From: a virus
Strand: one strand, 5' to 3'
Length of the DNA stretch: 20,266 bases
Virus record (IMG/VR): IMGVR_UViG_3300005935_005922
Location: 1-20,266 of that record
Shown: positions 7,280 through 14,312 of the stretch, piece by piece
How positions within the stretch are numbered: position 1 is the stretch's first letter
Layout: each line of letters opens with the position of its first letter
Made by a program: the position numbers and the translations under genes
The notes under the pieces: generated by a model
The model's database searches: none
Told to the model about the DNA's origin: nothing
What the model saw: the letters and a program-made list of their open reading frames with translations, nothing else

Positions 7280-7478
7280 TGGTAATTTCTTTTATTCTTT
7301 CTAAATTTTCTAACGACTGATGTTGACGATTTAAAAATTTCCTAATTATATCTTTATGGTTACAATTTATTTCTCTCAATCCTGCTGGACAATTGCACTC
7401 TAATTTATTTCTTGTCTCCTGAACTATATAATATAAATCTTCTTTAGTTTTTGATTGAACTTCAAATCTTCTATTCAT
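7269..7478 (-). CDS. Small SWIM-type zinc-finger protein
   Basis: A 69-residue protein whose only recognisable feature is a CxC...CxH arrangement (CNCPAG, then CNH 12-14 residues on), the SWIM zinc-finger pattern. SWIM domains bind nucleic acid or protein partners and usually form part of larger proteins such as MuDR transposases or RNAP-associated factors; a free-standing one in a sugar operon is odd. The ATG at 7478 is preferred over a TTG at 7487. It overlaps the epimerase stop by 8 nt and the WecB start by 11 nt, so it is certainly translated with the operon if real. Function unknown; it might be a regulatory or scaffolding microprotein. Confidence 0.6.
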   Translation of the reverse strand: MNRRFEVQSKTKEDLYYIVQETRNKLECNCPAGLREINCNHKDIIRKFLNRQHQSLENLERIKEITNGL

Positions 7479-8259
7479 AATTTTCAAAATAATCTCTTAT
7501 GCCAGATTCGACCATATAATCTGGCTTGAATCCCCAATTAAGATTTGCCCTAGTAAAAGTTTGATACTTATCTATATAAGGATTTTCAATGAACCTGGGT
7601 TCAACCATGACTTCTAATGTTTGAATAACAATTTTCAGTATATCTCTGAAATCTGTTGCTACCCCAGTTCCCAAATCATAAATTCCACTTTTCATTTTTT
7701 CTGCCATCCTAAAACCCTTAATGATATCTTTGACATAAATAAAGTCCCTTTTATAATCACCTTTAAAAATAACAGGTCTCTCACCTTTTGAAATTTGTTC
7801 TTTCCACTGAGTAATTACACTAGCATCTTTTCCTTTTGGTTTTTCTTGTTGACCATAACAATTAAATGGTCTCAATCCAACAATTTCCATTTTGTCAAAA
7901 TATCTTTTTGCCATTTCGTCAATCATTCTCTTAGATTCACTATAAGCATTTAAAGATCCTTTTCCATTTCCATAAACACTAGCACTTGATGCATAAATTA
8001 ATCTTATTTTGTTATCAAAAGCATATCTTAAAACATTCAAAAACCCCATAATATTATTCCTATACATTTCCATATCATCAGGATATGTTGTACTAGTATT
8101 TGCTGCTAAATGATAAATCATATCAGGTTTCTCTCTTGGAATAAATCCAAGAGAAACATCTGAATTAAATAATTCAATATTTTCTTCTCTATTCTTTAAT
8201 AATGTTTCAAGAAGATTAGAGCCAATAAAGCCCTGACCTCCTGTAATTAAATATTTCAT
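7471..8259 (-). CDS. HldD-like NAD-dependent epimerase (ADP-heptose 6-epimerase candidate)
   Basis: An extended SDR enzyme: GGQGFIG at residues 7-13 binds NAD(P), SSASVYG supplies the catalytic Ser region, and Y106xxxK110 (YSESK) is the catalytic pair. Several stretches recall HldD (ADP-L-glycero-D-manno-heptose 6-epimerase) rather than generic GalE: RPFNCYG followed by an ASVITQW segment, KRDFIYVKDI, YDLGTG and the C-terminal KYQTFTRANL, which parallels RYQAFTQADL of HldD. The substrate is inferred from this likeness and from the HldE-type neighbours; an NDP-sugar 4-epimerase or dehydratase is the alternative. The start is the ATG at 8259, in an ATGA overlap with the cupin-HAD gene. 262 residues, slightly short. 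Confidence 0.8.
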   Translation of the reverse strand: MKYLITGGQGFIGSNLLETLLKNREENIELFNSDVSLGFIPREKPDMIYHLAANTSTTYPDDMEMYRNNIMGFLNVLRYAFDNKIRLIYASSASVYGNGKGSLNAYSESKRMIDEMAKRYFDKMEIVGLRPFNCYGQQEKPKGKDASVITQWKEQISKGERPVIFKGDYKRDFIYVKDIIKGFRMAEKMKSGIYDLGTGVATDFRDILKIVIQTLEVMVEPRFIENPYIDKYQTFTRANLNWGFKPDYMVESGIRDYFENYE

Positions 8260-8882
8260 ACTTTTATTATATGACAATTTGGACAAAGTTTTTCTAAAGC
8301 AACAATTACTTTTGGACTATCTTCAAAATATTCTTCGATTCCTAGCCTATTAATCATTTGAGATTTCCACTCAATTTCTCGTTCAATTGTTTTTTCGTTC
8401 AAACTAATCGGATTGAAATAAACTGGATGATTTTTTCTAGTTTCTTCATCAACTTTTTCTATCTCATCAATAGTTCTACTTGTAATCACAGGTGCACCTT
8501 TCTGAGGTCGTATTCCAGCCTTAATGACACCATCATAGTCATAAGCTTGAAACAAGTGTGCCTTACCTGACATATACTTCCTGTAAGAATCTTTTTCATC
8601 ATGATGAGAAGAAAATTCGATAATTTGAGCATTCGTCAAACCAGTAAAACGATGCCAAGTATTTGGTTGAATGTGGACTGAATCTTCTGGCTTCATTATC
8701 CATTTCTTATCATCAACTTCCATTAATATCTTTCCTCTAATGAGATAAAAAACTTCATCTTTCTTTTTATGACAATGAAGACTACAGCGATATCCCCTAT
8801 TGAGAATAAGTTTCTTTCCACAATAATCTTCATTCCATATCCACTTTTCCTTACCCCAAACTTTTTCAACTTCTTTAATCAT
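8256..8882 (-). CDS. Cupin domain fused to a HAD-superfamily phosphatase
   Basis: Residues 1-100 are a cupin like the C-terminal part of type II phosphomannose isomerases: H36, H38 and E43 followed by YLIRGK, then H77. Residues 110-208 carry the HAD phosphatase motifs in order: DYDG at 115-118 (nucleophile), VITSR with S135 (motif II), K173 (motif III) and EDSP at 187-190 (motif IV acidic pair). Inference: the HAD domain could hydrolyse a sugar phosphate, and because the HldE kinase and nucleotidyltransferase flank it, the D,D-heptose 1,7-bisphosphate phosphatase (GmhB) step is the obvious gap to fill. It has 4-nt overlaps with both neighbours. The cupin's role (sugar isomerisation or binding) is unknown. 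Confidence 0.75.
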   Translation of the reverse strand: MIKEVEKVWGKEKWIWNEDYCGKKLILNRGYRCSLHCHKKKDEVFYLIRGKILMEVDDKKWIMKPEDSVHIQPNTWHRFTGLTNAQIIEFSSHHDEKDSYRKYMSGKAHLFQAYDYDGVIKAGIRPQKGAPVITSRTIDEIEKVDEETRKNHPVYFNPISLNEKTIEREIEWKSQMINRLGIEEYFEDSPKVIVALEKLCPNCHIIKV

Positions 8883-9661
8883 TGATTTAATTCTCTTAAA
8901 GTAATAGCAGAAGTTCCAAAACGAGAAATAACAATTCCAGCAGCTTTATTAGCAAGCTCCATCATTTTTTGTGTATTTGTCAAGCCAATCGCTAAACAAT
9001 ATATAAGAACTGCTATTACTGTATCTCCTGCACCAGATACATCAATAACTTCTTTTGTGATAGCAGGAACATTCATTTTAAATTCTCCATCTTTATAATA
9101 ATTAATTCCTTTTCCACTTTGAGTAATAAAAGCTTGAGGAAAATTCTTATTTTCAGCTTCTTCATACTCTTTTTTGTTAATCTTTAAAATCTGAGTTCCC
9201 TCAAAGACTGATAAATCTTTCTTTTTAGTATCAACAATCGTTGCTTTTCCACCTTTGATAATTCCCTTATTATAATCTATAAAAGCAATAATATCAAATT
9301 CTGAAAATGATGGATACTCCATATTAGCCAAATCTTCTTCTCGATAAACTTTTGGTTCATCCACCCTTAAAAGTTGTTGCCTCAAAGCAGCAAATCTAGT
9401 TTTTACTAATGATACACAATTCTTTGGAGAAACAACAGGAAAGTTAAGCTCCTTTATATAATTTTCATCTACTATAGTAAATACAACTGGCTCAATTTCT
9501 AAACCAAATAAATTTTTAGCAACATTTAAAGCACCACCTGGACGAGTTTCAGTTGCTCCTACATCAAGAATTGGTACTGGGGCTTCTGGAGAAATTCTTT
9601 CTACTTCTCCAAGACAATACTTATCTAAAAAACTATCTCCAACTATTGCAACTTTTTTCAT
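8879..9661 (-). CDS. HldE kinase domain-like PfkB sugar kinase (D-glycero-beta-D-manno-heptose 7-phosphate kinase)
   Basis: A PfkB/ribokinase-fold kinase equivalent to the N-terminal domain of HldE/RfaE. Matches in order: GDSFLDKYCLGEVERISPEA, GGALNVA, RQQLLRVD, DYNKG, the DVSGAGDT anion-hole and catalytic-base motif (D207-T214, base D213) and the AAGIVISRFGTSAIT end. It would phosphorylate D-glycero-D-manno-heptose 7-phosphate at C1. At 260 residues it is clearly shorter than the HldE kinase domain (about 310), with shortening between GGALNVA and the Arg-Gln-Gln motif. Its nucleotidyltransferase partner domain is encoded by the upstream gene, so HldE is split and domain order is swapped. Overlap with neighbours is 4 nt on each side. 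Confidence 0.88.
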   Translation of the reverse strand: MKKVAIVGDSFLDKYCLGEVERISPEAPVPILDVGATETRPGGALNVAKNLFGLEIEPVVFTIVDENYIKELNFPVVSPKNCVSLVKTRFAALRQQLLRVDEPKVYREEDLANMEYPSFSEFDIIAFIDYNKGIIKGGKATIVDTKKKDLSVFEGTQILKINKKEYEEAENKNFPQAFITQSGKGINYYKDGEFKMNVPAITKEVIDVSGAGDTVIAVLIYCLAIGLTNTQKMMELANKAAGIVISRFGTSAITLRELNQ

Positions 9662-10734
9662 GATATATAACCTCCTTTTATTTTTGGTAAATTTTTATCA
9701 AAAGAACGACCTTTAATCTCTTGAATTAATCTAGTGGTCGAATGATGTTCCAGTGTCGGAATAATCACTATTTGCCCACCATAACTTTCTACAAACTCAT
9801 GACCTATTACTGTCTTTCTAGTATAATCACTACCTTTTATCACTATATCTGGTTTTACCTTTTTCATTAAACGCAAAGGATTAAGTTCGTCAAAAATTTC
9901 AACCTTATCAATATATTTTATAGATTCAAGTAATTTCTTTCTCTTTTCTTGATTATTAATGGGCTCTCTTTTTATTTTAGTAGCTGATCTATCTGAATTC
10001 AAGCCCACTATCAATATATCACCAAGTTTTTTGGCTTTTTCGAATAAATAAATATGTCCAACATGAATCAAATCAAAAACACCATTTACAAACACAACTT
10101 TTTCCTTTCTATATAAAGCACTATAAATATCCTTTCTTACCCCACACTCAACCTCTGGATAGCCTGATTTGATAAGTTTAAATCCTCTTGTCTCAAAAAA
10201 TAAATCTAAACTTCTTTTTGTAAAAAAATGTAAATGCTCACCAGTGTCAAATTTAAAATGCTTCCATCCCATTAACTTTTTCCCTTCAGGAAGAATTGGA
10301 AGTGAAACATAAACATAATTAGTCTTTTTAAATAATTTATTTAATACCCGAAAATCTGGAAAATGTTCCAAAACATCACAGAAAAAAACCAGATCATAAA
10401 AATCATGCCTAATTCCAGTATATTTTATTGGAAATTTACCCAAATCAAAAGAATCAACTGTTATTCCTTTGGGAGCAAATTTGGTTAAAAAACTTGCTCC
10501 AGCCCCATAATCTAAAGCAATTTTGGGTTTTATTTCTTTAACAAAATCCCAGCGAACTTTATTAAGTATTTTCGCTGTTTTTTCATAAGCTTTTGAAATT
10601 GTTTTCCAATATTCTTTATTATATTGAAAATAAATATTTTTCTTCATATTGGGAATCTCTTTTAATGGTTGGGGGACATTGGAAAGGTCTAATCCTCCAA
10701 CCAATCTTGTATCCTTAAAACCTTTCCATCCCAT
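9658..10734 (-). CDS. Methyltransferase fused to an HldE-type nucleotidyltransferase
   Basis: Residues 30-200 are a class I SAM methyltransferase (motif I LDYGAGASF at 74-82, DVLEHF at 120-125, then a Met/Lys-rich region ending in EHLHFFTKRSL, as in Methyltransf_11/23 enzymes). Residues 212-345 are the HldE C-terminal adenylyltransferase: NGVFDLIHVGH with HVGH at 224-227, GLNSDRS, the KGSDY loop and STTRLI at 332-337. That domain would make ADP-heptose (or a related NDP sugar) from heptose 1-phosphate; the methyltransferase would modify a sugar. The start is uncertain: the first ATG (10734) lies inside a nested hairpin and has no Shine-Dalgarno, while ATG 10647 directly precedes the conserved domain and may be the real start. 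It is the first gene of the sugar operon. Confidence 0.85.
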   Translation of the reverse strand: MGWKGFKDTRLVGGLDLSNVPQPLKEIPNMKKNIYFQYNKEYWKTISKAYEKTAKILNKVRWDFVKEIKPKIALDYGAGASFLTKFAPKGITVDSFDLGKFPIKYTGIRHDFYDLVFFCDVLEHFPDFRVLNKLFKKTNYVYVSLPILPEGKKLMGWKHFKFDTGEHLHFFTKRSLDLFFETRGFKLIKSGYPEVECGVRKDIYSALYRKEKVVFVNGVFDLIHVGHIYLFEKAKKLGDILIVGLNSDRSATKIKREPINNQEKRKKLLESIKYIDKVEIFDELNPLRLMKKVKPDIVIKGSDYTRKTVIGHEFVESYGGQIVIIPTLEHHSTTRLIQEIKGRSFDKNLPKIKGGYIS

Positions 10735-10790
10735 TGGTTTCGCTGAAACTCCACAAGTAAAGTTTCTCCACCAATGGAAGACTTAAGGAT
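10681..10790 (-). other. Nested inverted-repeat structure between the capsid gene and the sugar operon
   Basis: Three nested arms: outer ATCCTTAA 10711-10718 with TTAAGGAT 10783-10790; middle CCATTGGT 10731-10738 with ACCAATGG 10770-10777; inner GAAACT 10745-10750 with AGTTTC 10761-10766. A further 8-bp pair, GGAAAGGT 10681-10688 with ACCTTTCC 10720-10727, encloses one outer arm, so two folds would compete. No T-run follows, so a simple intrinsic terminator is unlikely; an RNA processing or translation-control element is more plausible. It overlaps the first codons of the longest reading of the downstream gene. Confidence 0.6.
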
Positions 10791-10818
10791 GCTTAAATTA
10801 ATCTATTGACTTTGAGGA

Positions 10819-11757
10819 TTAGTAATCGCTACTACCAGCATAAGCGTATTGCCACATTCCAAATCCTGCATTTCCACGCCAGTCTACTCCGAAGAAGATT
10901 TTCTTTCTCATAAAGTCTTCTTGAGTATTACCAGCGAGAGTACTGAATTTGATATCTTGCCTAAGTTGCAAGATAAGTGGTTTAACTATGCCCGAAGTGT
11001 CCATTACAGACCAAAAATTGGTAGGTACGTGAGGGGTAACATATAAATCAAGTGCACCTTGCATTACATTTGTAGCAAGCTTTTGTGCATTTGCAATCTG
11101 AGTTGGGAAATAGGTACTGTTAAGAATTTCTCGAGCCAAGAACTGATTAGTAGGGTGAACTACTAACAAGTTTGGTCGGATATCCATAATATTACCTTTG
11201 TCATCCACAAATTGCTGCATTGCTGTCATAGCTGCCTGAATGGCTACACTACTGAAAGTTGTTCCTGTAGCAATATTGGATTGAATCCCTGAACTACCTG
11301 AAGTATGAGCTGCTGAAAAGAAAGGTACACCATCATAACTTGTAATACCTTTTCCTGCAAACAATCCAGTTCCAGTGGTTAGATTACCTTGACCCAAAAG
11401 GGTGTAAACTAATCTTCCCCAGAACCTTCTTGCTTTATCAGCTAAATCTCTTACTCTGATACCAATTTGACCATATTGTTCATCATCAAGTGCATTACGA
11501 CCTACTGCGATAGTGCTTTCCCAGTCGTAATTCCTAATTGCGAATTCAAGTTCATTTAAACCTTCTGTGATTCTTTCATCTTTCCACTCTCTTAAATCAG
11601 GAACACCTCCGAGCCATGGATATGTCTCATTAGCTTTAGTTGATTTAATTTGAGTAGCAACTTTTTTCCATTCTGGTTCGTACATCTTCAACTGTTTCAT
11701 GAACTCCTTTTTCATTCCCGCAAGTAATAGATTAGGTATATCTGTTCTGACTAACAT
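10819..11757 (-). CDS. Major capsid protein, Mu gpT-like
   Basis: A 312-residue HK97-fold head protein resembling the Mu-like major head subunit (gpT). Typical traits: an N-terminal helix-rich segment (MLVRTDIPNLLLAGMKKEF), a conserved YPWLG...LREWKDERITEGL block, RVRDLADKARRFWGRL, a Gly/Thr/Ser-rich capsid E-loop-like stretch (GLFAGKGITSYDGVPFFSAAH), PNLLVVHPTNQFLAREIL and the C-terminal FFGVDWRGNAGFGMWQ. It assembles the icosahedral shell after scaffold proteolysis. It starts only 2 nt after the cement protein gene stop, so it is surely co-translated with it. No serine tail here, in contrast with the cement protein. Confidence 0.9.
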   Translation of the reverse strand: MLVRTDIPNLLLAGMKKEFMKQLKMYEPEWKKVATQIKSTKANETYPWLGGVPDLREWKDERITEGLNELEFAIRNYDWESTIAVGRNALDDEQYGQIGIRVRDLADKARRFWGRLVYTLLGQGNLTTGTGLFAGKGITSYDGVPFFSAAHTSGSSGIQSNIATGTTFSSVAIQAAMTAMQQFVDDKGNIMDIRPNLLVVHPTNQFLAREILNSTYFPTQIANAQKLATNVMQGALDLYVTPHVPTNFWSVMDTSGIVKPLILQLRQDIKFSTLAGNTQEDFMRKKIFFGVDWRGNAGFGMWQYAYAGSSDY

Positions 11758-11759
11758 AA

Positions 11760-12293
11760 TTATGAGCTTTCTGAACTAGAAGATGAACTTTTTGAACTTG
11801 AGCTGGATGAACTAGAACTGAATGAGCTTGAACTTGAACTTGAAGAACTCCAAGATTCTTCAACCCATCCCATTTGACAAGGACAACAAACGGCTACCTT
11901 GACTTTGGTTGCACTAATATATCCAACACAATTACCTACTAACATTCCATTGGTTGTAGATTGACGAAGAGCAACAGTATTGTCATCAAGTGCATATACT
12001 TGTCTGCCAACCCAAGCTTGGGAAGCACCAGTACATGGTAGTTGAAAAACACCATTTAGAAATACTCTTACGCCTCTATCTCCATTACTCTCTCCAGCGA
12101 CTGCAACTGAGTTTTCAACGGCAATTCCTGCCATATTGACTGCTGCAGAATCTGTAGCAGGCACTAACCAACCATTAGCGTTTTGGGTAACAACAATTGC
12201 TCCCTTGTAAACGGTACTAGCAGCTAGAATGGAATAGTAGATTATATCTCCATCTTGACGATTATCCTCATAAGCCGTTGTTAATACGGCCAT
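11760..12293 (-). CDS. Capsid cement/decoration protein (DUF2190-like) with poly-serine tail
   Basis: Residues 1-140 follow the DUF2190/cement-protein plan: an N-terminal acidic YEDNRQDGDIIYYSILAASTVYKG, then VVTQNANGWLVPATDSA, AGIAVENS, GVRVFLNGVFQLPCTG and GRQVYALDDNTVAL. These proteins trimerise on the outside of the head, placed here as usual beside the major capsid gene. Residues 147-177 are an added tail of nearly pure serine with one Phe, one Lys and one Glu; it resembles the tail of the LicD fusion at 920-2008. A Cys pair (CCPC) precedes the tail. Inference: an exposed serine-rich tail on a surface protein, in a genome full of glycan genes, is a natural candidate for O-linked glycosylation. 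No Shine-Dalgarno is visible upstream. Confidence 0.85.
   Translation of the reverse strand: MAVLTTAYEDNRQDGDIIYYSILAASTVYKGAIVVTQNANGWLVPATDSAAVNMAGIAVENSVAVAGESNGDRGVRVFLNGVFQLPCTGASQAWVGRQVYALDDNTVALRQSTTNGMLVGNCVGYISATKVKVAVCCPCQMGWVEESWSSSSSSSSSFSSSSSSSSSKSSSSSSESS
11763..11852 (-). repeat. Serine-codon repeat at the 3' end of the cement gene
   Basis: The minus strand is a degenerate run of AGTTCA, AGCTCA and TCAAGT hexamers that alternates TCN and AGY codons and encodes the 31-residue serine tail. The mixed codons suggest selection for the peptide rather than simple slippage, although length variation by recombination is likely. Confidence 0.75.
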
Positions 12294-12327
12294 ATGATTT
12301 TATTCGGTTTATTCAATTTTTAATGAA

Positions 12328-14277
12328 TTAAAATAGAGTTGATTCTTCCTTTTTTCCTTTTCCTTCTTTATTTTTTTTGAAATCCTTGTAGGTATCTTTT
12401 TGGATATCTTCACTAAATCCCATATTATCCATTTGTTCTTTCACTTCTTCAGGGATTTTTTCTTCATCCTTTTTATTACCCTCAATGGTTCCAAACTCTT
12501 CTAAAGAGAAAATAGGACTTCTAGATTCCAAATACTTCTTCAAAGCTTTACGGATATCTACTTTTCTTCCATCAGCTAATTCGATAGGAGTATCTGATTG
12601 TAAAAGTGGAAGTAGAAGATCTTTTTCAGCAGGAGTCACTTGACCTTGCTTCAAAAGTTCTTCAAATATTTTCTCAGCTTCAGCTAACTCAACTCTCTCT
12701 TTTTTAGCTTTAGCCTCTTCAGTTTCTTCCTCAGTTTCAGTTTCCTCAGTTTCAGTTTCTTCGGTTGAAGCTTCCTCAGTTTCTTCTTCCTCTCCATCCT
12801 CGGTTTCTTTACCGACTTCTGGAGACTCAGATTTCTTTGAATCTTCTTCTGTTGAAGTCTCTTCTTCTGTAGGAGTCTCTTCAGTAGATTCTCTTTCTGG
12901 AGTTTCCTCCTTTGGAGTTTCTTCTGAAGTTACTTCTTCTGAAGTTTCTTCTGAAGTTTCATTATCTTCATTTAAACTTACTTTTTCTTCTAATTTTTGT
13001 ATTTTTTCTGCCATTTGACTAAGCGTTAAGTGTACATCTATATTCATAATAGGAATTACTATACTGTCCTTGAAATCATCTGAGAGAGGAACAAAACTTT
13101 CCAATCCCTTGATATAAGGTTCATTTACTAATGCTGCATGGAATAAAGTTGGACCAACGGATTTACTTGTATCTTTTCTAAAGTAATTTTCTGCAAAACT
13201 GGCAGAAATTCCCTTAATAAGTCCTTTCTTAATTTTTTCAGCAATAGTTTCATCCTTAACATCAATTGTTGCCATTAATTTATCACCATCCTTTGATAAT
13301 TTCAAATCAGCTACCTGACCAACATTTTTAGAAGGATCATCAGTTGTAGGATGTCCTAGAGGAACAAAAACATTATCAATAACTTTAGATTTAAAGTTTT
13401 TGACAATAGTCTTTAACATTTCCTTTGTTACATCTAATACACCTGTCCTACTTGCATTATGTTGCCATTTTCCTACTCTCAATAATTCTTTCTTAAATTC
13501 AGAAAACTCTTTTTTGTCTTCTAAATCAATAGCACCAGAATTCATGACACTATAGACAATTTTTTCCTCAGTTAATTCTGTTTCTTCTTTCTTTTCCTCT
13601 TCAGGGGTTTCCTCAGAAGTTTCTTCAGGAGTTTCTTCTGTAGGAGCTTCTTCTTCTACAGGAGTTTCTTCTTCAGTAGCTTCTTCGGTAGCCTCTTCAG
13701 TGGTTTCTTCTTCAGTAGTTTCCTCTGATTCTCCACCCTCACTTAAGTCTATTTCTTTTATTTCTTTGTTTTTCATGTTTTTATCAGCTTCAGCCATTTT
13801 GATAGCTTTTGAAACATACCATCGAATAGCTTTGGCCTCTGGATTAGCACCTTGTGGTACCAAAGATACCTCTATAAGGTGCAATTCTTTAATTAACATA
13901 ATCCTCAAATCAGGAAGTAGTTCGACCTTTTCTGCCTTTAATATCTGCCCTTTTATCGACAAACAATTCAGTTCTCCTGATTTGACTTTTTTTATTATTG
14001 ATTTTTTTGTTACTTCGGTTTTTACCCAAATTTTACCTTTTTTAAAATGGCAATCAATCAATTTGCCAATCGTTTCCTCCGTATGATTTATACAAAACTT
14101 TCCTTCTTTCTTAAAATCACTTATACATTTTCTTAATGCCTCATCTGAAATTATATCATTCTGTAAATCAAAATCATTTGCAGCTGCAAATCCTTCAAAA
14201 ATGAACTTTCCTTCTTTTTCTTTCTTTTCTGATAACTGTAGAGGAAATTCAAACTTTATTTTTGCATACTCTATCAT
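12328..14277 (-). CDS. Double prohead protease plus acidic scaffold
   Basis: Two serine proteases of assemblin-like type sit in one chain. Residues 25-155 match the HK97-type (S78) prohead protease: INHTEETIGK with H65, LNCLSIKG with S107, then LHLIEVSLVPQGANPEAK. Residues 238-405 match the Mu gpI-type protease: PLGHPTTDDP with H309, VGQVADL, GISASF with S358, and HAALVNEPYIKGL. Acidic Glu/Thr/Ser-rich linkers (about 178-235 and 438-525) separate and follow the domains, and a C-terminal segment (QGQVTPAEKDLLLPLL, about 545-560) resembles the scaffold end of gpI. It would chaperone capsid assembly and then cleave itself and the scaffold. Having both protease types in one protein is unusual. 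Its predicted promoter lies immediately upstream and the mRNA may be leaderless. Confidence 0.85.
   Translation of the reverse strand: MIEYAKIKFEFPLQLSEKKEKEGKFIFEGFAAANDFDLQNDIISDEALRKCISDFKKEGKFCINHTEETIGKLIDCHFKKGKIWVKTEVTKKSIIKKVKSGELNCLSIKGQILKAEKVELLPDLRIMLIKELHLIEVSLVPQGANPEAKAIRWYVSKAIKMAEADKNMKNKEIKEIDLSEGGESEETTEEETTEEATEEATEEETPVEEEAPTEETPEETSEETPEEEKKEETELTEEKIVYSVMNSGAIDLEDKKEFSEFKKELLRVGKWQHNASRTGVLDVTKEMLKTIVKNFKSKVIDNVFVPLGHPTTDDPSKNVGQVADLKLSKDGDKLMATIDVKDETIAEKIKKGLIKGISASFAENYFRKDTSKSVGPTLFHAALVNEPYIKGLESFVPLSDDFKDSIVIPIMNIDVHLTLSQMAEKIQKLEEKVSLNEDNETSEETSEEVTSEETPKEETPERESTEETPTEEETSTEEDSKKSESPEVGKETEDGEEEETEEASTEETETEETETEEETEEAKAKKERVELAEAEKIFEELLKQGQVTPAEKDLLLPLLQSDTPIELADGRKVDIRKALKKYLESRSPIFSLEEFGTIEGNKKDEEKIPEEVKEQMDNMGFSEDIQKDTYKDFKKNKEGKGKKEESTLF
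12700..13740 (-). repeat. Two blocks of Glu/Thr/Ser codon repeats in the protease-scaffold gene
   Basis: Around 12700-12965 and 13575-13735 the plus strand is dominated by repeats of the GAAGTTTCTTC and TCTTCAGTAG kind, encoding tandem TEETP / SEETP-like acidic units. They form the flexible scaffold segments of the protein and are likely to expand and contract. The interval between the two blocks is the second protease domain and is not repetitive. Confidence 0.7.
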
Positions 14278-14283
14278 TTTTTT

Positions 14284-14312
14284 ATTTTAATTAGATTATC
14301 ACAAAAGGTCAA
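14284..14312 (-). promoter_or_regulatory. Sigma70-type promoter of the protease-scaffold gene
   Basis: On the minus strand, TTGACC (14312-14307), a 17-nt spacer and TAAAAT (14289-14284). The -35 carries the ACTTGAC extension seen at other promoters here. The expected start point falls at about 14277, the first base of the ATG, so the mRNA would be leaderless. The TGA stop of the upstream AAA+ gene is part of the -35 hexamer. Confidence 0.6.

Noticed and set aside
8879-9661. Ribokinase or fructokinase rather than heptose kinase
   Set aside because: The RQQLLRVD, DYNKG and FGTSAIT blocks follow the HldE kinase and the HldE nucleotidyltransferase is next door.
10735-10790. Intrinsic terminator after the major capsid gene
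   Set aside because: The hairpin is strong but there is no U-tract after it on the transcribed strand, and the following operon has no clear promoter of its own.
12700-13740. Repeats as a CRISPR array or non-coding satellite
   Set aside because: The repeats are in frame, irregular and encode Glu/Thr/Ser linkers; there are no constant repeats with unique spacers.
13700-14086. A 128-codon plus-strand frame with hydrophobic stretches
   Set aside because: It is antisense to the protease-scaffold gene; the hydrophobicity is the mirror of Glu/Lys codons.
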